Assembly: GCF_000143415.4 (NCBI RefSeq)
Contig: NW_003314263.1
Location: 1,490,165 to 1,554,164 of the forward strand
Origin: Selaginella moellendorffii
Lineage: Eukaryota > Streptophyta > Lycopodiopsida > Selaginellales > Selaginellaceae
Direction: 5' to 3'
Length of the DNA: 64,000 nucleotides
A model generated the notes under the pieces. The model saw only the letters and a list, made by a program, of their open reading frames with translations, was not told the origin of the DNA and ran no database searches. Of the stretch, positions 45,078 to 57,080 are shown one piece after another. How positions within the stretch are numbered: position 1 is the stretch's first letter; each line of letters opens with the position of its first letter. The position numbers and the translations under genes are program-made.

Positions 45078-47710
45078 AGATGATGCTTTGCCCCTGGAGA
45101 GGAGCAAAGGATTGCAAGGAGATGCTTGATCGAGTCACCCGGGGAGTCGTCGTTCTCAATTGCAGTGCTTGCAGGGCATTTGATAAGCCGGATATCCACA
45201 CTGCAACGGCATTTGGTGGACAATAATTCGCACCAATCGCCATGTCGTTAAAGGTTGTTAGATCTGCTTCTCCTCTGACTGAAACAGGCATGCTAGTCGT
45301 AGAAGCTCTATAACATTGTATATAACATATGAAATACCAATGTTGTACAAGGCCAGGTGCCAGGTGGTCTTTCGCATACGCATCTAGAACCAGGAGATGT
45401 GCTTGTTCGAGTGAACAAACAAGTAAGGGTCGTGCTGAAATCATAGAAATTTAGCCAGTTTTTTGTGAACGCAAACACATTTCTTACAAGTTGAGATATA
45501 TCCCGACGACAAAGTTGAAAGATATGGAGCTCGAGTTAGAGAGAAGTGGAAAACATGTCCATTTCACATTTTTATATACACTACGTATAAAAAATATTAA
45601 AGCTGGAAAGATGGAAACAGGTGCAAGACTTGCACTCAATCACGCCTAATCACTTCGTGGAAATAAGCGGAGCCATTATTCATCCTCTGTCTTATCCCTG
45701 TAATATAAACTACATCGTTGTGGAGAAACAGGCTTGGTTTTCACTTCAAGTGCAGGCTTGTTTATGTTGTGGAACATAGTTACATTATTAGTACCATCAA
45801 TTAATACTTATCGTTTATTTTGGAAGCTACATGCTATCGCGAGCAGGAGTTCCAAGGTTTGGCATAATAAAAAAGCTGGCCGGAGAGCGGAAGACCTTAT
45901 TCGACACAGATCCCATACACAGCAGATGCTTCCGAAGGTGTAATTTTTTTCTCTTGACCAGTCCGTGCTGGTAACAATTGAAAGGCACGAAGGGTATGCA
46001 CCCCCTCAAATCTATACTCGTGACACTTCTACCAGCCTCTGGAATCCTCGTCCAGCGCTACCTCAGAAACCTGAAATTTCAAGCTTGCATGCTGAATCGG
46101 GAGCTGCGAGTAAAGTAGCTGGTCCTGCTGTTTCAATGGGTGGCAATGCAACTGTTCTTCTAGAACTAAGCTAGACGTCTAAAGCAGTTCGGTTATATGA
46201 AAGGTGAATATATTTGCTGGTTTAGGTGGGTAAGATTCAGTAGTAAGGCATCTCCACTGGAGTTGTGGCGAAGTAGAGAATTATATCAGCAACTGCAATC
46301 CTGACGGTGTTTCTGTCCACGGCTACGAGGTCCAAGTCCGAGGACCTCGTGATGTATAACGATCCCCGTACCAACAAAGTGATGGTCATGCTCGCCATCA
46401 ACTCGTGCAGACTGCGCAATATTCACTCAGTCATTCATATTCTGTTTACATGGTCTCGCGGCGCCCCAGACCGAATATGAACCTGCAATGTTTACGGAAA
46501 AGCTATATTTGTGGAAAATGAAGGTGAGTTTCCTTACGTAGTCCCAGGTTTGTATTCTGTGGAGTAGTCCACAGAAGCATTAAATAGAGGCGATGAGGTT
46601 CATCTTGTTGGCCTGAGCAGGAGCATGTGGACCATATCTCGTAAGTCAATCGTAATCAACCCTGCTGCTTTGCTACCGATGAGCATGGAGGTTATTGAGA
46701 TTGACAATGGTATAACCCCTGTCTCATTGATTTACGATTTTCCTTATATGCTGAAATTCTATGAGACCTTGATAAAATTTCGGGAGTTCTTGCCGATGGT
46801 AAAGGGAGTGGTAAAGCTCTCTGGGCCACATTCTTCACTCAAGTAAGTACATTTATTATAAAACAGCGTTTCAAGTAATCTCTGTGGTTTGAACCATGTA
46901 AAGTACTGGGACTTCCAAGAACAAGAGTTTGCGAAAGGAATACCAATTTCATACATTTGTGAGATATGAGATGGAATTGTCGGAGGACACAAGGGAATTG
47001 AAAGACATCTGCCTTCCGTTCGCATTCTCGAAGCTGAGCCTTTACCCGACTTTGTTGTCCGAGGCAAGGAATTTTGGTTTGAGTGACAAATGTCTTCATA
47101 TACTTTTGCTCTTGTATTTCCATCTCCCTAATGACGTGCTAATCGCAGGCTCTTGCTGAAAAGAATCCATTAAGACGCCAAGTCTTGCAAATGAGGCGCT
47201 GTTTTGCAGACTCCAAGTCGTCCAAGTCTGCACTGGCGCAAAATGATAATCAACAAAGTGCCTATAACTTGCTTTCAAGATATTGAGCAGGCCTGCCAAC
47301 TTGCTGAACAAAACGAGAGTCATTATCTGGCTATGAGATCATCAGGGTGGCGAACAAAAGATAGTCACTAAGAGGGACTCCCGTGATCGTTTTGGGACGG
47401 CGGTTGAGGATGTTTTCCACGTCCTATATAACTGTGGGGCATATGACCACCTCCGCCAGCGTCTTCCAACCATTCCCTGGCGAGATAGGGCCTCTCCAAC
47501 ATTGACACTGAACTTGCGAGGTATCTCTTGCGAGACTAGAGGACCACTCTTGGAAGCTACAGCAGTACCAGTTCAAGGAGTGCTAAAGAGCGAATGGGTA
47601 GGCAGGCAAGTACAATGTCCTCCACCTCAGTGGTCTCATGCCTCCAGCTGGGCGCTGCAAGACCCTCCAAAAATAATCCAAAGTTTTTGTCCAGCCATAA
47701 GAGCATTGGG
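45078..47710 (+). pseudogene. Inverted, decayed copy of DEG7
   Basis: Plus-strand pieces follow the exon order of the intact gene: RVTRGVVVLNCSACRAFDK (45140), SASPLTETGMLVVEAL (45265), [11 protein letters not shown] (45670), [17 protein letters not shown] (45840), [17 protein letters not shown] (45965), [19 protein letters not shown] (46590), LYPTLLSEARNFGLSDK (47040), EKNPLRRQVLQM (47160) and finally PAIRALGF (47695). The catalytic regions are incomplete, and large parts (for example the catalytic Ser exon) are missing. One segment (46237-46495), matching exon 41691-41873, lies in the opposite orientation, so an internal inversion occurred. About 250 bp between RDRFGTA (47375) and the PAIRALGF end is foreign. 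Confidence 0.85.
47395..47640 (+). mobile_element. Foreign insert in DEG7 pseudogene, possibly LINE-derived
   Basis: Within the pseudogene an unrelated frame reads VEDVFHVLYNCGAYDHLRQR, resembling the zinc-binding segment at the end of non-LTR retrotransposon reverse transcriptases (x-H-x-L-x-x-C-x-x-Y-x-x-x-R). It is too short for certainty. Confidence 0.3.
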
Positions 47711-47714
47711 GTTT

Positions 47715-48860
47715 GAATGAACAAGTGTCATAGCACCTGATCAAAAGCTTTGACAAAATCGACATAGCCAATGTGTCTGAACTGTAACCACTATAATAAC
47801 ACTTAGAGAGTGAGAAGTTGGTCTACACAAGAATAATGGTGGCAAAAGACTGTTTAGCCATTTGCATTAAGATGGTGACTTTTTACCCAATTCGAGAGCC
47901 ATTTTTTTTGCAAAAATACTGGCTAGGGTCTGATAATTTGCCACATTAGTCAAATCACCAACTTATACATCCACAAATAGTGTTTTCAAAGAATATGCTC
48001 TTAAAAGGTTGAGAGGCTTTATGATTTAGCTTTGGAAACCCTGGCCAAGGTGGTTTTGTAGATGAATATTTTACAGTGTAACCTAATTGACATTGCGCAT
48101 GGTAGCTTCAGCTGAAAAGCTTTGCAGTCCAATGTATCCAAGAATCAGATAAACCCAGAAGCTTGAGTTCTTTAAGCGGGTCCTTCAATGATTGCCAGCC
48201 ACTTATATGGCCGCAGCTTCTAAAACCAAGCGACCTCCAAGTGGCAGCTGTAATTGTACCATGGCTCTAAATGTTTTATAATCCAAAAGAAACGAGTGTG
48301 GATGAGGGGATATGCTAAAAAAAGATGTCCCGCTAAATTAGAGTTTTGTATTACAAGCAAAACAAGTGGTGGTAAATGCATATTTCCTTTCTTTTCTTTG
48401 AAGGATTTCAATTTAAAGTTTATATTAAAGATAAGAAAAAATAACATTAAAACACTATATAGATTAAGGTACAATCTAGCATAAACCTGGATACTTATAG
48501 TATATGTCTAAACCAAAAGGACTGATAAAAATTTAAAATAACTTTCGCGCCATTAGCTAAGAGAGGATTTACCAAAAGAACTAGAACCAAAATCACTACT
48601 ACAAACACCACCCACATTTGCAAATCTTTTTTTGGAGTTATTTCCCCGACTCCATACCTGAAAGAAAGAAAAATTTAGAAAGAAAAACACGACGCACCAT
48701 GGAAACTCCGAGCTCTTGTCTAATCGTCTTTCGGATAGATCAAAGTAGAACTAGTAGCTGCTGGAAACATTTCAAAACCACCTGGTAAGCTAAACGAGCC
48801 AATGGAAAACTGACAGCTTACCAGGAATCGATAGATACTCCACAAACTTCCATTCCATCT
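47715..48860. other. No gene recognised
   Basis: AT-rich sequence. A frame at 48254-48484 contains CPAKLEFCITS, faintly like a transposase zinc-binding region, but nothing else supports it. The right end is the 3' flank of the TPX2-like gene. Confidence 0.4.
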
Positions 48861-48865
48861 TTCGG

Positions 48866-50864
48866 TCACGAGATCACGGCAACGTCCGCTGGTGTCAGCA
48901 TCTCCTTCCCGACGAGCTTCCCGGATGCTGTCCTAGTTTTGAAGCTCCCACTGCCTTTGCCACGCGCCTCCCTCCTGGAGTTCTTGGATCCCGGCTTCTC
49001 AATCGCAGCCTTGGACTTCGGTGCCTCACCATCGCTCTTCTCCTGTGCCGCCGCGGTAGCAGGCTCCACTACACTATCTAAAGTCGCATTAACAACACTA
49101 TCCTGGTGATCGGCGCCTGTAGGAGCGTCAGCTGTCTCCGGAGCGCTTTCCAGACCGAAGTCCTTTCCGGTATCACTATCTGCGTCCCCCCCGGATTCGG
49201 TCCCAGCTGATGCGTTCCTCTCTACCACCCCGTTTCCCTTGGTTTCCTCCAGCACCCCGATGCCTTCGACTGTCCCATTGCCGAGGACCTCGTTGGATGG
49301 CTTCTCCTTGCTCTTCACCTTCTCGCTAGAGATCTTCCCCGAGAACGACTTCCTGATCGCCTTCTTCGACGGGACCACGTTCTCCTTGACTTGTTGCCCG
49401 TTGTCTAGCTTCTTGGCGTCCTCGTTGTCGGTGTGCTTGCCGTTCTCGGACTCCGCACCGCTGATACTCTTTCGCCTGCCCAGCTTTGGAGATCTTGCGC
49501 GCGTCGTTGGGATCTGCATCCATTTCCAAAAATGTTGGTAAGCGCACCAACTATCAGCCATTCCAACCTTTCTCAGCTCAGCCTTAGGAGGAGGAGCCTC
49601 CTGGTAAAAGCTCGGCATTGGAGTTGCCTTGAAAGTGAGGCTCTTGCGAAGCTGTTTGATTTCAGCTTCCATCTCCTCCTAATGATCGATTGTTAGAACG
49701 CAGAAGGCAAAGAAAGGCTTTTTCACGCACCTGTGTTTTGGCTTGAATCTGACACTTCTCCGCTTCTTTGGCGTTTAGCTTTTCCTCCAGCTTTGAATAG
49801 AACTGCAAGCACAAAACTACATAAGGATTGGAAGACTTGTAACATCACGTACCTCTTTTCGCTTTTCTGCACGTTCATCACATTTGAAGCTGAAAGTGGA
49901 GGCAGCGGCATTTTTCCTGTCTTTTATACCAAATCCAGGCCTGCGGATTGATGCAAACACTCAACACAAAGCAGAAAGACATAAGGCTTACGATGTGCAA
50001 GATCCAACTTCGCTGTTTGCATCACTCACTTCCTCTTTCTGAGGGGGCCTGCAGCCATAAGTTCCCGTTAGAAAAGATAGGAAAAAACGTAACTAGAAAA
50101 CTGTACTTTAAGGCTTCCACACTTAATGGTCTTACAGACGAAGGTTTTGTGGTCACCTTGCTAAGAACCTGCAACTTAAACTCAGTAAAGAAGAAACACG
50201 CAGCTTAATACCTGAGACTTTCGGATTGGCTGGGACGGTATTACGGGAGTTGGCTTAGCAGGTTGTTTAGCAGGAGCTTCAGTAGAAGTTGGCAACAGTC
50301 TGCTGCCACCGAGTGAAGCTCTTTTATCAGTTGCCAGAGCAAATGGTTGTGGAACTGTAACCGACGCCGTCGTTCGAGAGCTCTTTGGAGCTGGATCAGC
50401 AGCCGACTCCTTTCTAGCTTTTGAAGGAGCCACAGGATTGCTTTTGGGCCTTGCCGTCGTCGCATTAGCAGCAGCCACCGAAGTCTTAAAGCTCGACGAA
50501 GACTTCTTTGCCGGGGCTGTGCCCTTCGGATTCTTGGCATTTTCAGATCTTCTCTCCTGCAAATGCAAACAAAAAACCATCTGTTTCCTCCTCTGGCTCC
50601 AAAACAATAAACTATCAAGTGGGTCGTACCAACCTTCACAGGCTTCACATGGCAAGCGTTATCCTTTCCAAGGTTTGATTCCTCCGAAACCCCCATACCA
50701 TCGTGAGTTCCATTACTGTTCTCCTGACCGCCCGAAACTTCGACTCCTGATCCCTGGAACTCCTCGTCACCATTCTCCTCCTCCAAGTCCATGTCGTCCA
50801 CATTGCTGCTCCTTGGAGCGTCCACCACTTCCTTAGGTTCATCACCTGTGCCTGACCCCTCCAT
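48866..50864 (-). CDS. WVD2/TPX2-like microtubule-associated protein (524 aa)
   Basis: Eight exons traced: 50634-50864, 50212-50556, 50136-50168, 49992-50038, 49853-49940, 49731-49802, 49568-49678, 48866-49513 (1575 nt). The frame is open to 50891, but the first ATG is 50864. The N-terminus is acidic and the next part is Ser/Ala/Lys/Pro-rich. Residues about 225-300 form the TPX2/KLEEK domain ([61 protein letters not shown]). The C-terminal third is low-complexity, with several basic RKS motifs. The domain is diagnostic of the WVD2/WDL family, which binds and bundles cortical microtubules and affects cell expansion. Exon 4 uses the acceptor CTCAG at 50039-50040, because the nearer upstream AG would put a stop in frame. 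Confidence 0.88.
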
Positions 50865-52540
50865 GACGCTGCCGGTTTTCCGATCACCCAAGTCTCGAAC
50901 TCGCGATTGCCCTGATCATTCCCTGCAATCCACAAGAGCCACTGTTAAAGAGGAAAAGAACCGTGGAATCCCCGACTACACCCTCGATAACCCAAGAACC
51001 CCACCGCCGCTGGCAGACAATCGAAAAGCCCATCGCTTCAAGATCACGATGCAATGTAGCATGCACAACGCATCCGAATGCAAATTTCATGGAAGCCCCT
51101 TGACGCTCATGCAAGAAAAGAATGAAAGAATCTCGGCGGTATTGCCGCGGAGCGCCACATTGCCGAGCGCCAAGGACCACGACCCCAGGAAGGCACACAC
51201 AGATCTCTCAAGGGCAAGCAAGGAGCCATGGATTCCATAGCTAGAACCGCAGCGAAATATCCTCGCCAGAGCTCACCTCTCCATCGCGGCGCCGATTCCC
51301 TCGCCACAATGCACCTCGATCCCTGCTGAAAAACCTGGGGGAGAGATCTCGTGACCGCCGGACAGCGCGCTCAACCGCTTGCCGTGCCGGCACCGAAGAA
51401 CTGGCAGCGCGCACGGGAGATCGAGGAGGGAAGATCGATAGGCGCGAGAAGACGAGCGCGTGATTCTCCAGTGGCACAATCACTCCACAAAAACCCAGCC
51501 TGCCCCGTTTTCTAAACGGACCCCCACAGAATATCCACGAAACATTCCGTCCATCCCCAACGGGCCGCCGAATATTCTCCGCAGCCCTAATCCGGCGAAT
51601 ATCCCCCTGGCTGCGTCGTCGTTAGCTTGACGGTCGTCTTCGTGTCGGGTGGCCGGCGGGGCCGCCGCCGGCCTTGGCACATCCGCGCCAATTGTTGTGG
51701 GCCGCGACTGGCATTTGTCGGTGGCACACCATACGGTACGTTTGTGTGGACCAGTCGCACCGAGATTCCCCGCAAAGATACCGGTCGCTGACTGCCAGGT
51801 GTCGGTGGGGAGCTGTACTCCAAACAACATTCCCTTCCTCTTTGGGGGCGAGGCGAAGGCTTTAAAATTTTTTACAGGTAGATAGCAGCGCTTTGATGGG
51901 CATTTTAAATTCTTAAAGGCCATCACGTTTTGGGAAAATGCGATAGCTTAACCATTCCCGCCAAAAAGAAAAGGTATATGCATTCGAACGTGGAAAGATG
52001 ATCTTGGCCACCACCTTGATATTATACACTTTAGATCTCAATCCCGCCAAACACGTTAAGGAATTTTAGAGCTTAATCTCAACCTTGTTAGACGCTTGAT
52101 CATTCCAAAACAATCGCTATCGTCCAAAGTTTTTAGCTCACAAATAAATTGATCTCTCCTCCACCTTGATGGGTTCCATCTTCGCCACACGCTTTGCGCA
52201 GCACGAGATTGCAAATCGCTTGTGAGGACTGAAATGGACGCCTCGCCCGACTCGCAACATCATCCTAGGGTCTTCAAAGTCGTCCATGGAGAAGGAATTT
52301 GGATAGAAAACAAGGAAATAAAAACCATATACCAGAATAATTTAAGTTCCCGCTGCTTGGTTTCGCGAGACAAAATCGACTGCTTGATTGATGGATCCAT
52401 CCATTGGCTGCCTTTTGCCTAGCTATGGACACAGCAAACAAATAAATACAAACACAAAAGAATCATTCAAGGCTTTTACACTGTTGTCTGCTGGCCAGCT
52501 CTGGAATGAATCCAAAGAAGAAAATGTTAGATCGCTCCAG
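50865..52540. other. Gene-free region upstream of WVD2-like gene
   Basis: GC-rich near 50900-51850, becoming AT-rich beyond. It holds the presumed promoter and leader of the minus-strand gene. Open frames (51480-51926 minus, 51649-51885 plus, 52222-52422 plus) show no domain and their strands compete, so no gene is called. Confidence 0.45.
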
Positions 52541-52547
52541 GAGTCCA

Positions 52548-52800
52548 TAGCCGAAGCTGTCCAAAGCGAACGATACCTTTTCTATGTTCTTCGGAGGTTA
52601 TGCTTGCCTCGTCCTGCCATGCCAAAGAGACGAGAAAGTTCGCGAAAACTACGAATTCGTTCCACATTAGCCGAAGCTGTCCAAAGCGAACGAACCTTTT
52701 CTATGCTGCATGGAAGACTTTAGATATCTTCTTTGTCTAGAAAGCGGTGATTCTTGCCTTGTCCTGCTATGCCAAATAGACGAGAAAGTTAGCAAGAGCC
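52548..52800. repeat. Local tandem duplication
   Basis: The 26-mer beginning TAGCCGAAGCTGTCCAAAGC is repeated at 52548 and 52668 (120-bp period). A second pair, CTTGCCTCGTCCTGCCATGC at 52603 and a one-or-two-mismatch copy at 52753, is 150 bp apart. The 30-bp difference reflects extra sequence (tggaagactttagatatcttc region) in the second unit. It lies in the 3' flank of the PPR gene. Confidence 0.8.
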
Positions 52801-52911
52801 ACATATTCGTTCCATACCTTGACAACGATTTCGCTGTAGCGTTCCAGTGCGATGTCCTGATCAATCGTCCATCCTACTCTTCTCTGTGGGTCTCGAATTG
52901 GAGTAGGCCTG

Positions 52912-54678
52912 TCAAAGTCGAAGTTTTGGGGAATTCTTCAAGTCCCATTCGCTCGCGTGTTGGAGAATGTTGGCCATGAGCACGTACGCAGCTGAGTTGC
53001 AAGGATCGAGCTCCAGTATGCTTCCGTAAGCGGCCCGACCAACGTCGACGTTTTTCCACTTGTGACAGGCGCCGAGAACACTCATCCACAAGCTTGGTGT
53101 GGGCGAGGCACCGGACATCCCCCTCAGTACTGCCACTGCTTCGTCGAGAAGGTTAGCTCGGCCTAGAAGGTCCACCAAGCAGCTATAGTGCTCGATCCCT
53201 GGAGTGATACTGCGCTGCGTCATAGCTCTAAACACCTCCTTCCCGTTCTCCACAAGTCCGGCGTGTGCACACGCTGTGAGAACCGTAAGATAGGTGACCG
53301 AGTCCGGAGCTAAACTCGTCCGGCACAGAGCTTCGAATGCTTCCAGCACTTCTTTCATCTCCCCTTGTTGGCTATAGCCTGCTAGCAGCGCGTTCCAAGT
53401 TACCAAGTCGATGCTTGCCATGGACTCGAAAACTTGCCGCGCTCGATTCATACTTCCAGACTTCCCGTACAAATCCACCAGAGAAGTTGCGACTCCCGGC
53501 TGGCCCTCTACTCCAGCAGTGCATATCTTGGCATGAATTCTCCTCCCAGCTCCGGAAAAACCTTGGCTTGCGCAAGCCTTGAGCACGGCCACAAAAGTTG
53601 CTGGATTCGGAGCGCAGCCATCACCCTCCATTTTCTCAAAGAGCTCTAGCGCCATCTCTGCTTCTCCACCTTGTGCATAGCCCAGAATCATCGCCGACCA
53701 CGAAACCACGTCTCGGAAAGACCTCTTCATCCTCTGGAAAATGCTCCAAGCCTCTCCCAGGCTTCCACACTTGCAGTACATATCCACGAGAGAGCTCGCG
53801 ATCGAAGCATGGAGCTCGAATCCAGAGCCTCGAATCTGACAGTGCAAAGCTCGCCCGATCTCCAAGCTCTTGAGCTTCACCACCTTTCCATCCACAAGCT
53901 CGCCTTCGTCGACCACCGCTAGAGCCGCGCAAGCTTTGATCACTGCGAGGTAAGTCACTCGGTTTGGAGCGCAAGGCATCCTCCGGAAAGTTTCTAGCGC
54001 CAACTTTGCATCGCCAGCCTCGGCAAATCCCAAGATCATCGCACTCCACGAGACGACGTTGCGTTCTTCCATTCTTCCAAACAAATCCCGGGCATCCACC
54101 GAGCTCCCACACTTCCAGTACAGATCCACCAGCGTGCTGGCCACGAACAAGTCCGATTCCAATCCGTGCTGGCAGATCTCCAAGTGAAGAGCTCGAGCGG
54201 TTTCGAGTGCCTGTTCTCGAGAGTTCTCGCAAGTCGCGGCACAAGCCTTGAGAGCCGCCAAGTAAGTGACGCGATTTGGAGCGATGGAATCGTCGCTGTC
54301 TTGCTTCATTCTCTGGAAGAGTCCTAGTGCCAAATCCCCTTCCCCATTCTCGGCGTAGCCCAGGATCATCGCACTCCAAGACACCACAGAGCGATCTTCC
54401 ATGGCATCGAAAACCTCGCGAGCCTCGTCGATGCTGCGGCATTTCGCATACATAGTGACCAGGGCGCTCGCAATGTCGGCGTCGATGCCATCGTCGCCAT
54501 CGAAGCCCGGCGATGCCCGGCGATTCTTGACGATGTAATCGTGGATTCGCTTACCGGACTGGAGATCCCCGACGCGGCCGCACGCCTTGAGCGCTGCCGC
54601 GATGATGGATTTCGCCGGGGAGGAGCCCTCGCTTTGAATCCGGTCGAAGGCGTGGATTGAATCCCTCGCGCTGCGCAT
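52912..54678 (-). CDS. Pentatricopeptide repeat protein, PLS type (588 aa)
   Basis: Intronless from the ATG at 54678. It contains about 14 alternating P, L and S repeats, for example YAKCRSIDEAREVFDAMEDR, SVVSWSAMILGYAENGEGDL, APNRVTYLAALKACAATCEN and DLVTWNALLAGYSQQGEMKE. The C-terminal E-type region (SLWMSVLGACHKWKNVDVGR, ELDPCNSAAYVLMANILQHA) stops abruptly after SEWDLKNSPKLRL, so the E+ and DYW extensions are absent or lost. Proteins of this class are usually organelle-targeted RNA editing or processing factors. No clear transit peptide is visible at the N-terminus (MRSARDSIHAFDRIQ), so the true start may lie upstream or in another exon. The broken PPR at 25165-25960 is the same style. 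Confidence 0.88.
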   Translation of the reverse strand: MRSARDSIHAFDRIQSEGSSPAKSIIAAALKACGRVGDLQSGKRIHDYIVKNRRASPGFDGDDGIDADIASALVTMYAKCRSIDEAREVFDAMEDRSVVSWSAMILGYAENGEGDLALGLFQRMKQDSDDSIAPNRVTYLAALKACAATCENSREQALETARALHLEICQHGLESDLFVASTLVDLYWKCGSSVDARDLFGRMEERNVVSWSAMILGFAEAGDAKLALETFRRMPCAPNRVTYLAVIKACAALAVVDEGELVDGKVVKLKSLEIGRALHCQIRGSGFELHASIASSLVDMYCKCGSLGEAWSIFQRMKRSFRDVVSWSAMILGYAQGGEAEMALELFEKMEGDGCAPNPATFVAVLKACASQGFSGAGRRIHAKICTAGVEGQPGVATSLVDLYGKSGSMNRARQVFESMASIDLVTWNALLAGYSQQGEMKEVLEAFEALCRTSLAPDSVTYLTVLTACAHAGLVENGKEVFRAMTQRSITPGIEHYSCLVDLLGRANLLDEAVAVLRGMSGASPTPSLWMSVLGACHKWKNVDVGRAAYGSILELDPCNSAAYVLMANILQHASEWDLKNSPKLRL

Positions 54679-54739
54679 TCCATTAAACAGAAGTTAGGGC
54701 TCTTTCCAAGAATTGACCGTTTAAACTTGAGATTTTTCA

Positions 54740-55895
54740 TGTAGTGGATGCATGATCAGTTAAAAATTTCTAGTAGATTAGTTTTTCCCAAAGACACATA
54801 TTTATTATTACTACCAACTGACTAAGAACTGCTAAAAATAAATTATTTAGTATAACATTTTATTAAGAGTTTGATTGTTGTAATTTCTAATTTAAGGTTC
54901 ATGTAGGAATTAACACTAAATTAACAAGTTGGTTCATGTTCCATTTGATATTTAGTGCTTCTTTACATGATTATCAAAATAAAATTATTTTTTACATTAA
55001 AATTAATTAATATTTTTTAAATAAAATGTAAAATTTACTGCAAAAGGGCATTAAAATGATGTGTAAGATATTATTAAATACATCAATGATATAACAAATA
55101 TAAAAATTAACATTCTAGAAAAGTTCATCATTGTAATATTTAAAATAAATAAATATGAGCATAACAATGTGATGTAATATATAAGGAAAGCTAGATTATG
55201 AAGTGATTTATGTTTTATCCAGTATCTTTTTGCTATGTTGGTGTATAGTAAAATTTAAAAAGTAAATTAATATTTCTTTACACCCAAATAAAACTAGTTA
55301 AAATAAAATATAAATTTAGCTTTAAATGAAGTTACAAAAATATGGATTTTCTAAAAATATTAACCTAAATATTAATATTATTTTTGATATAAAAAGTTTT
55401 GGATAAAAACATTTCCCTTATAATTATTTACATTAACAAATTTTTAACTATTTAATATCAAAAGTTAAAATTATATAGAAATTTAAATTAGTTAAATTTT
55501 ACTTTACCTTTGAAGCTCTCAAGAGGTATTTTGTCAATTTAAATAATTTATAAATAATATACAATAAAGTACTAAAATTTATATTTATATTATAATATAA
55601 AAATCACTAAAATTAATTTATAATATTAATTTTATATTGTGTAAAATATAAATATTATATTATATTGTTTATATATTACTCAAAACAAATGATCAAATAA
55701 CTTTTGTTAGCTCTAAAGCAAAAGTAAAAATTAAAAATCAAAACTAGCAAGTATATTTAATATTTCAAAGCTAAATAATTAAAATTTATCTACTATCATT
55801 GATATAATGTATTTAAAGATATAAAGAAAAATTAATTTATTGTATATAGTTATATCTTATTGACCAACTAACATATTACACACACACACACACAC

Positions 55896-55948
<53 letters not shown>

Positions 55949-57080
55949 TCAATAGTTGGTCAATAATAGATAACTATATATAATAAATTACTTTTATATA
56001 TGTTATTTGACCAACTATATATAGTTATACCAATAGTTGACCAACTTATATATGTTATTGACCAACTATATATAGTTATATATTATTGACTAATCATGAG
56101 AAAAAACTTAATAGTGTGAAAAAGTAATATATTTTTTATTTTATGGTGATATATAATAATGAGAAAAACTATTATATTTTAAGTTTATAATGATATAGAC
56201 CTTGATGTTTTTTATTTTATTTTATAGACTCATATAAATTAAGCAGCTTATTTAAAATATTCACATTATTTCATTTTTTTTATCTCTTGACCATATAATT
56301 TTTTTATGAATCTAAATTATCAATATACAAATTATAAGTGTATAAATTATGGAGAAATATACATTTTTAGGTTCAGATTAAAACCAATCTAATAACTATC
56401 AAAATCACACTACATTAATTTTAGTATACAACATTGTAGCCATGTATTTGGACATCACATCAAAAAGATGTCCTATCAAAAAGATGGAAGATAGTTAATG
56501 GTTTGGTTGATGGGTGAGGATTTGAATGAATAATAGAAGGAAGCACCAATGGATATATAGATGGTACAACTTGTTGTTGATATATATATAAGTGCTTAAC
56601 TATTTAGCTATTTCACATATGTAATTTTTAGAGGATTGGCTTATTGAATGTGATGCCAAACTTCATAAATTTGCAATTAAACTTTCTATAACATTTAGTA
56701 CAATCCCTTTCACTAAATAAAAATCCTCTTAAACAAACTATATATTGTAAAATTAGGAAAACAAATCAATAGCAAATTGTCCATTTATATTTTGCAAGTG
56801 GATGATGATTGAATTTGTAATATCATTGTTGTCCCATTTGTATGCCTATGACATACCACTTTTTGCTCCCCCTGGCTTCGAAACATAAGTATTCAATAGA
56901 CTCTACTCAAATTAGTGAAAGAATGCTTATGAAGTACTAATCTCAAGTCCTAGCATTAGCATTTTGTAACATTTGCAAAAATAAACTCAACTTTATTGGT
57001 AGTATTAGATTATAATTATATATTTTTTTAATGAAACTTTATACATTTGTGACATATGTATACTAAAGAGACATCAAATA
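54740..57080. other. Strongly AT-rich gene-free block
   Basis: About 2.3 kb of very AT-rich sequence with no ORF above 60 codons. It includes a compound CA/TA microsatellite at about 55878-55945, flanked on both sides by repeated words TTGGTCAATA/TATTGACCAA and ACTATATATAGTTATA (55855-56090). No gene is seen. Confidence 0.7.
55878..55945. repeat. Compound (CA)n(TA)n microsatellite
   Basis: About nine CA units are followed by about 28 TA units. The flanking TATTGACCAACTA (left) and TTGGTCAATAGTTGGTCAATA (right) are inverted copies of each other, so the tract sits at the tip of a potential cruciform. Confidence 0.85.

Noticed and set aside
45076-45444. 122-codon minus-strand ORF
   Set aside because: The opposite strand carries DEG7-like sequence (RVTRGVVVLNCSACRAFDK), so this is a shadow of the pseudogene.
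51480-51926. 148-codon minus-strand ORF upstream of the WVD2-like gene
   Set aside because: No domain, competing frames on the other strand, and GC-rich composition that favours chance ORFs.
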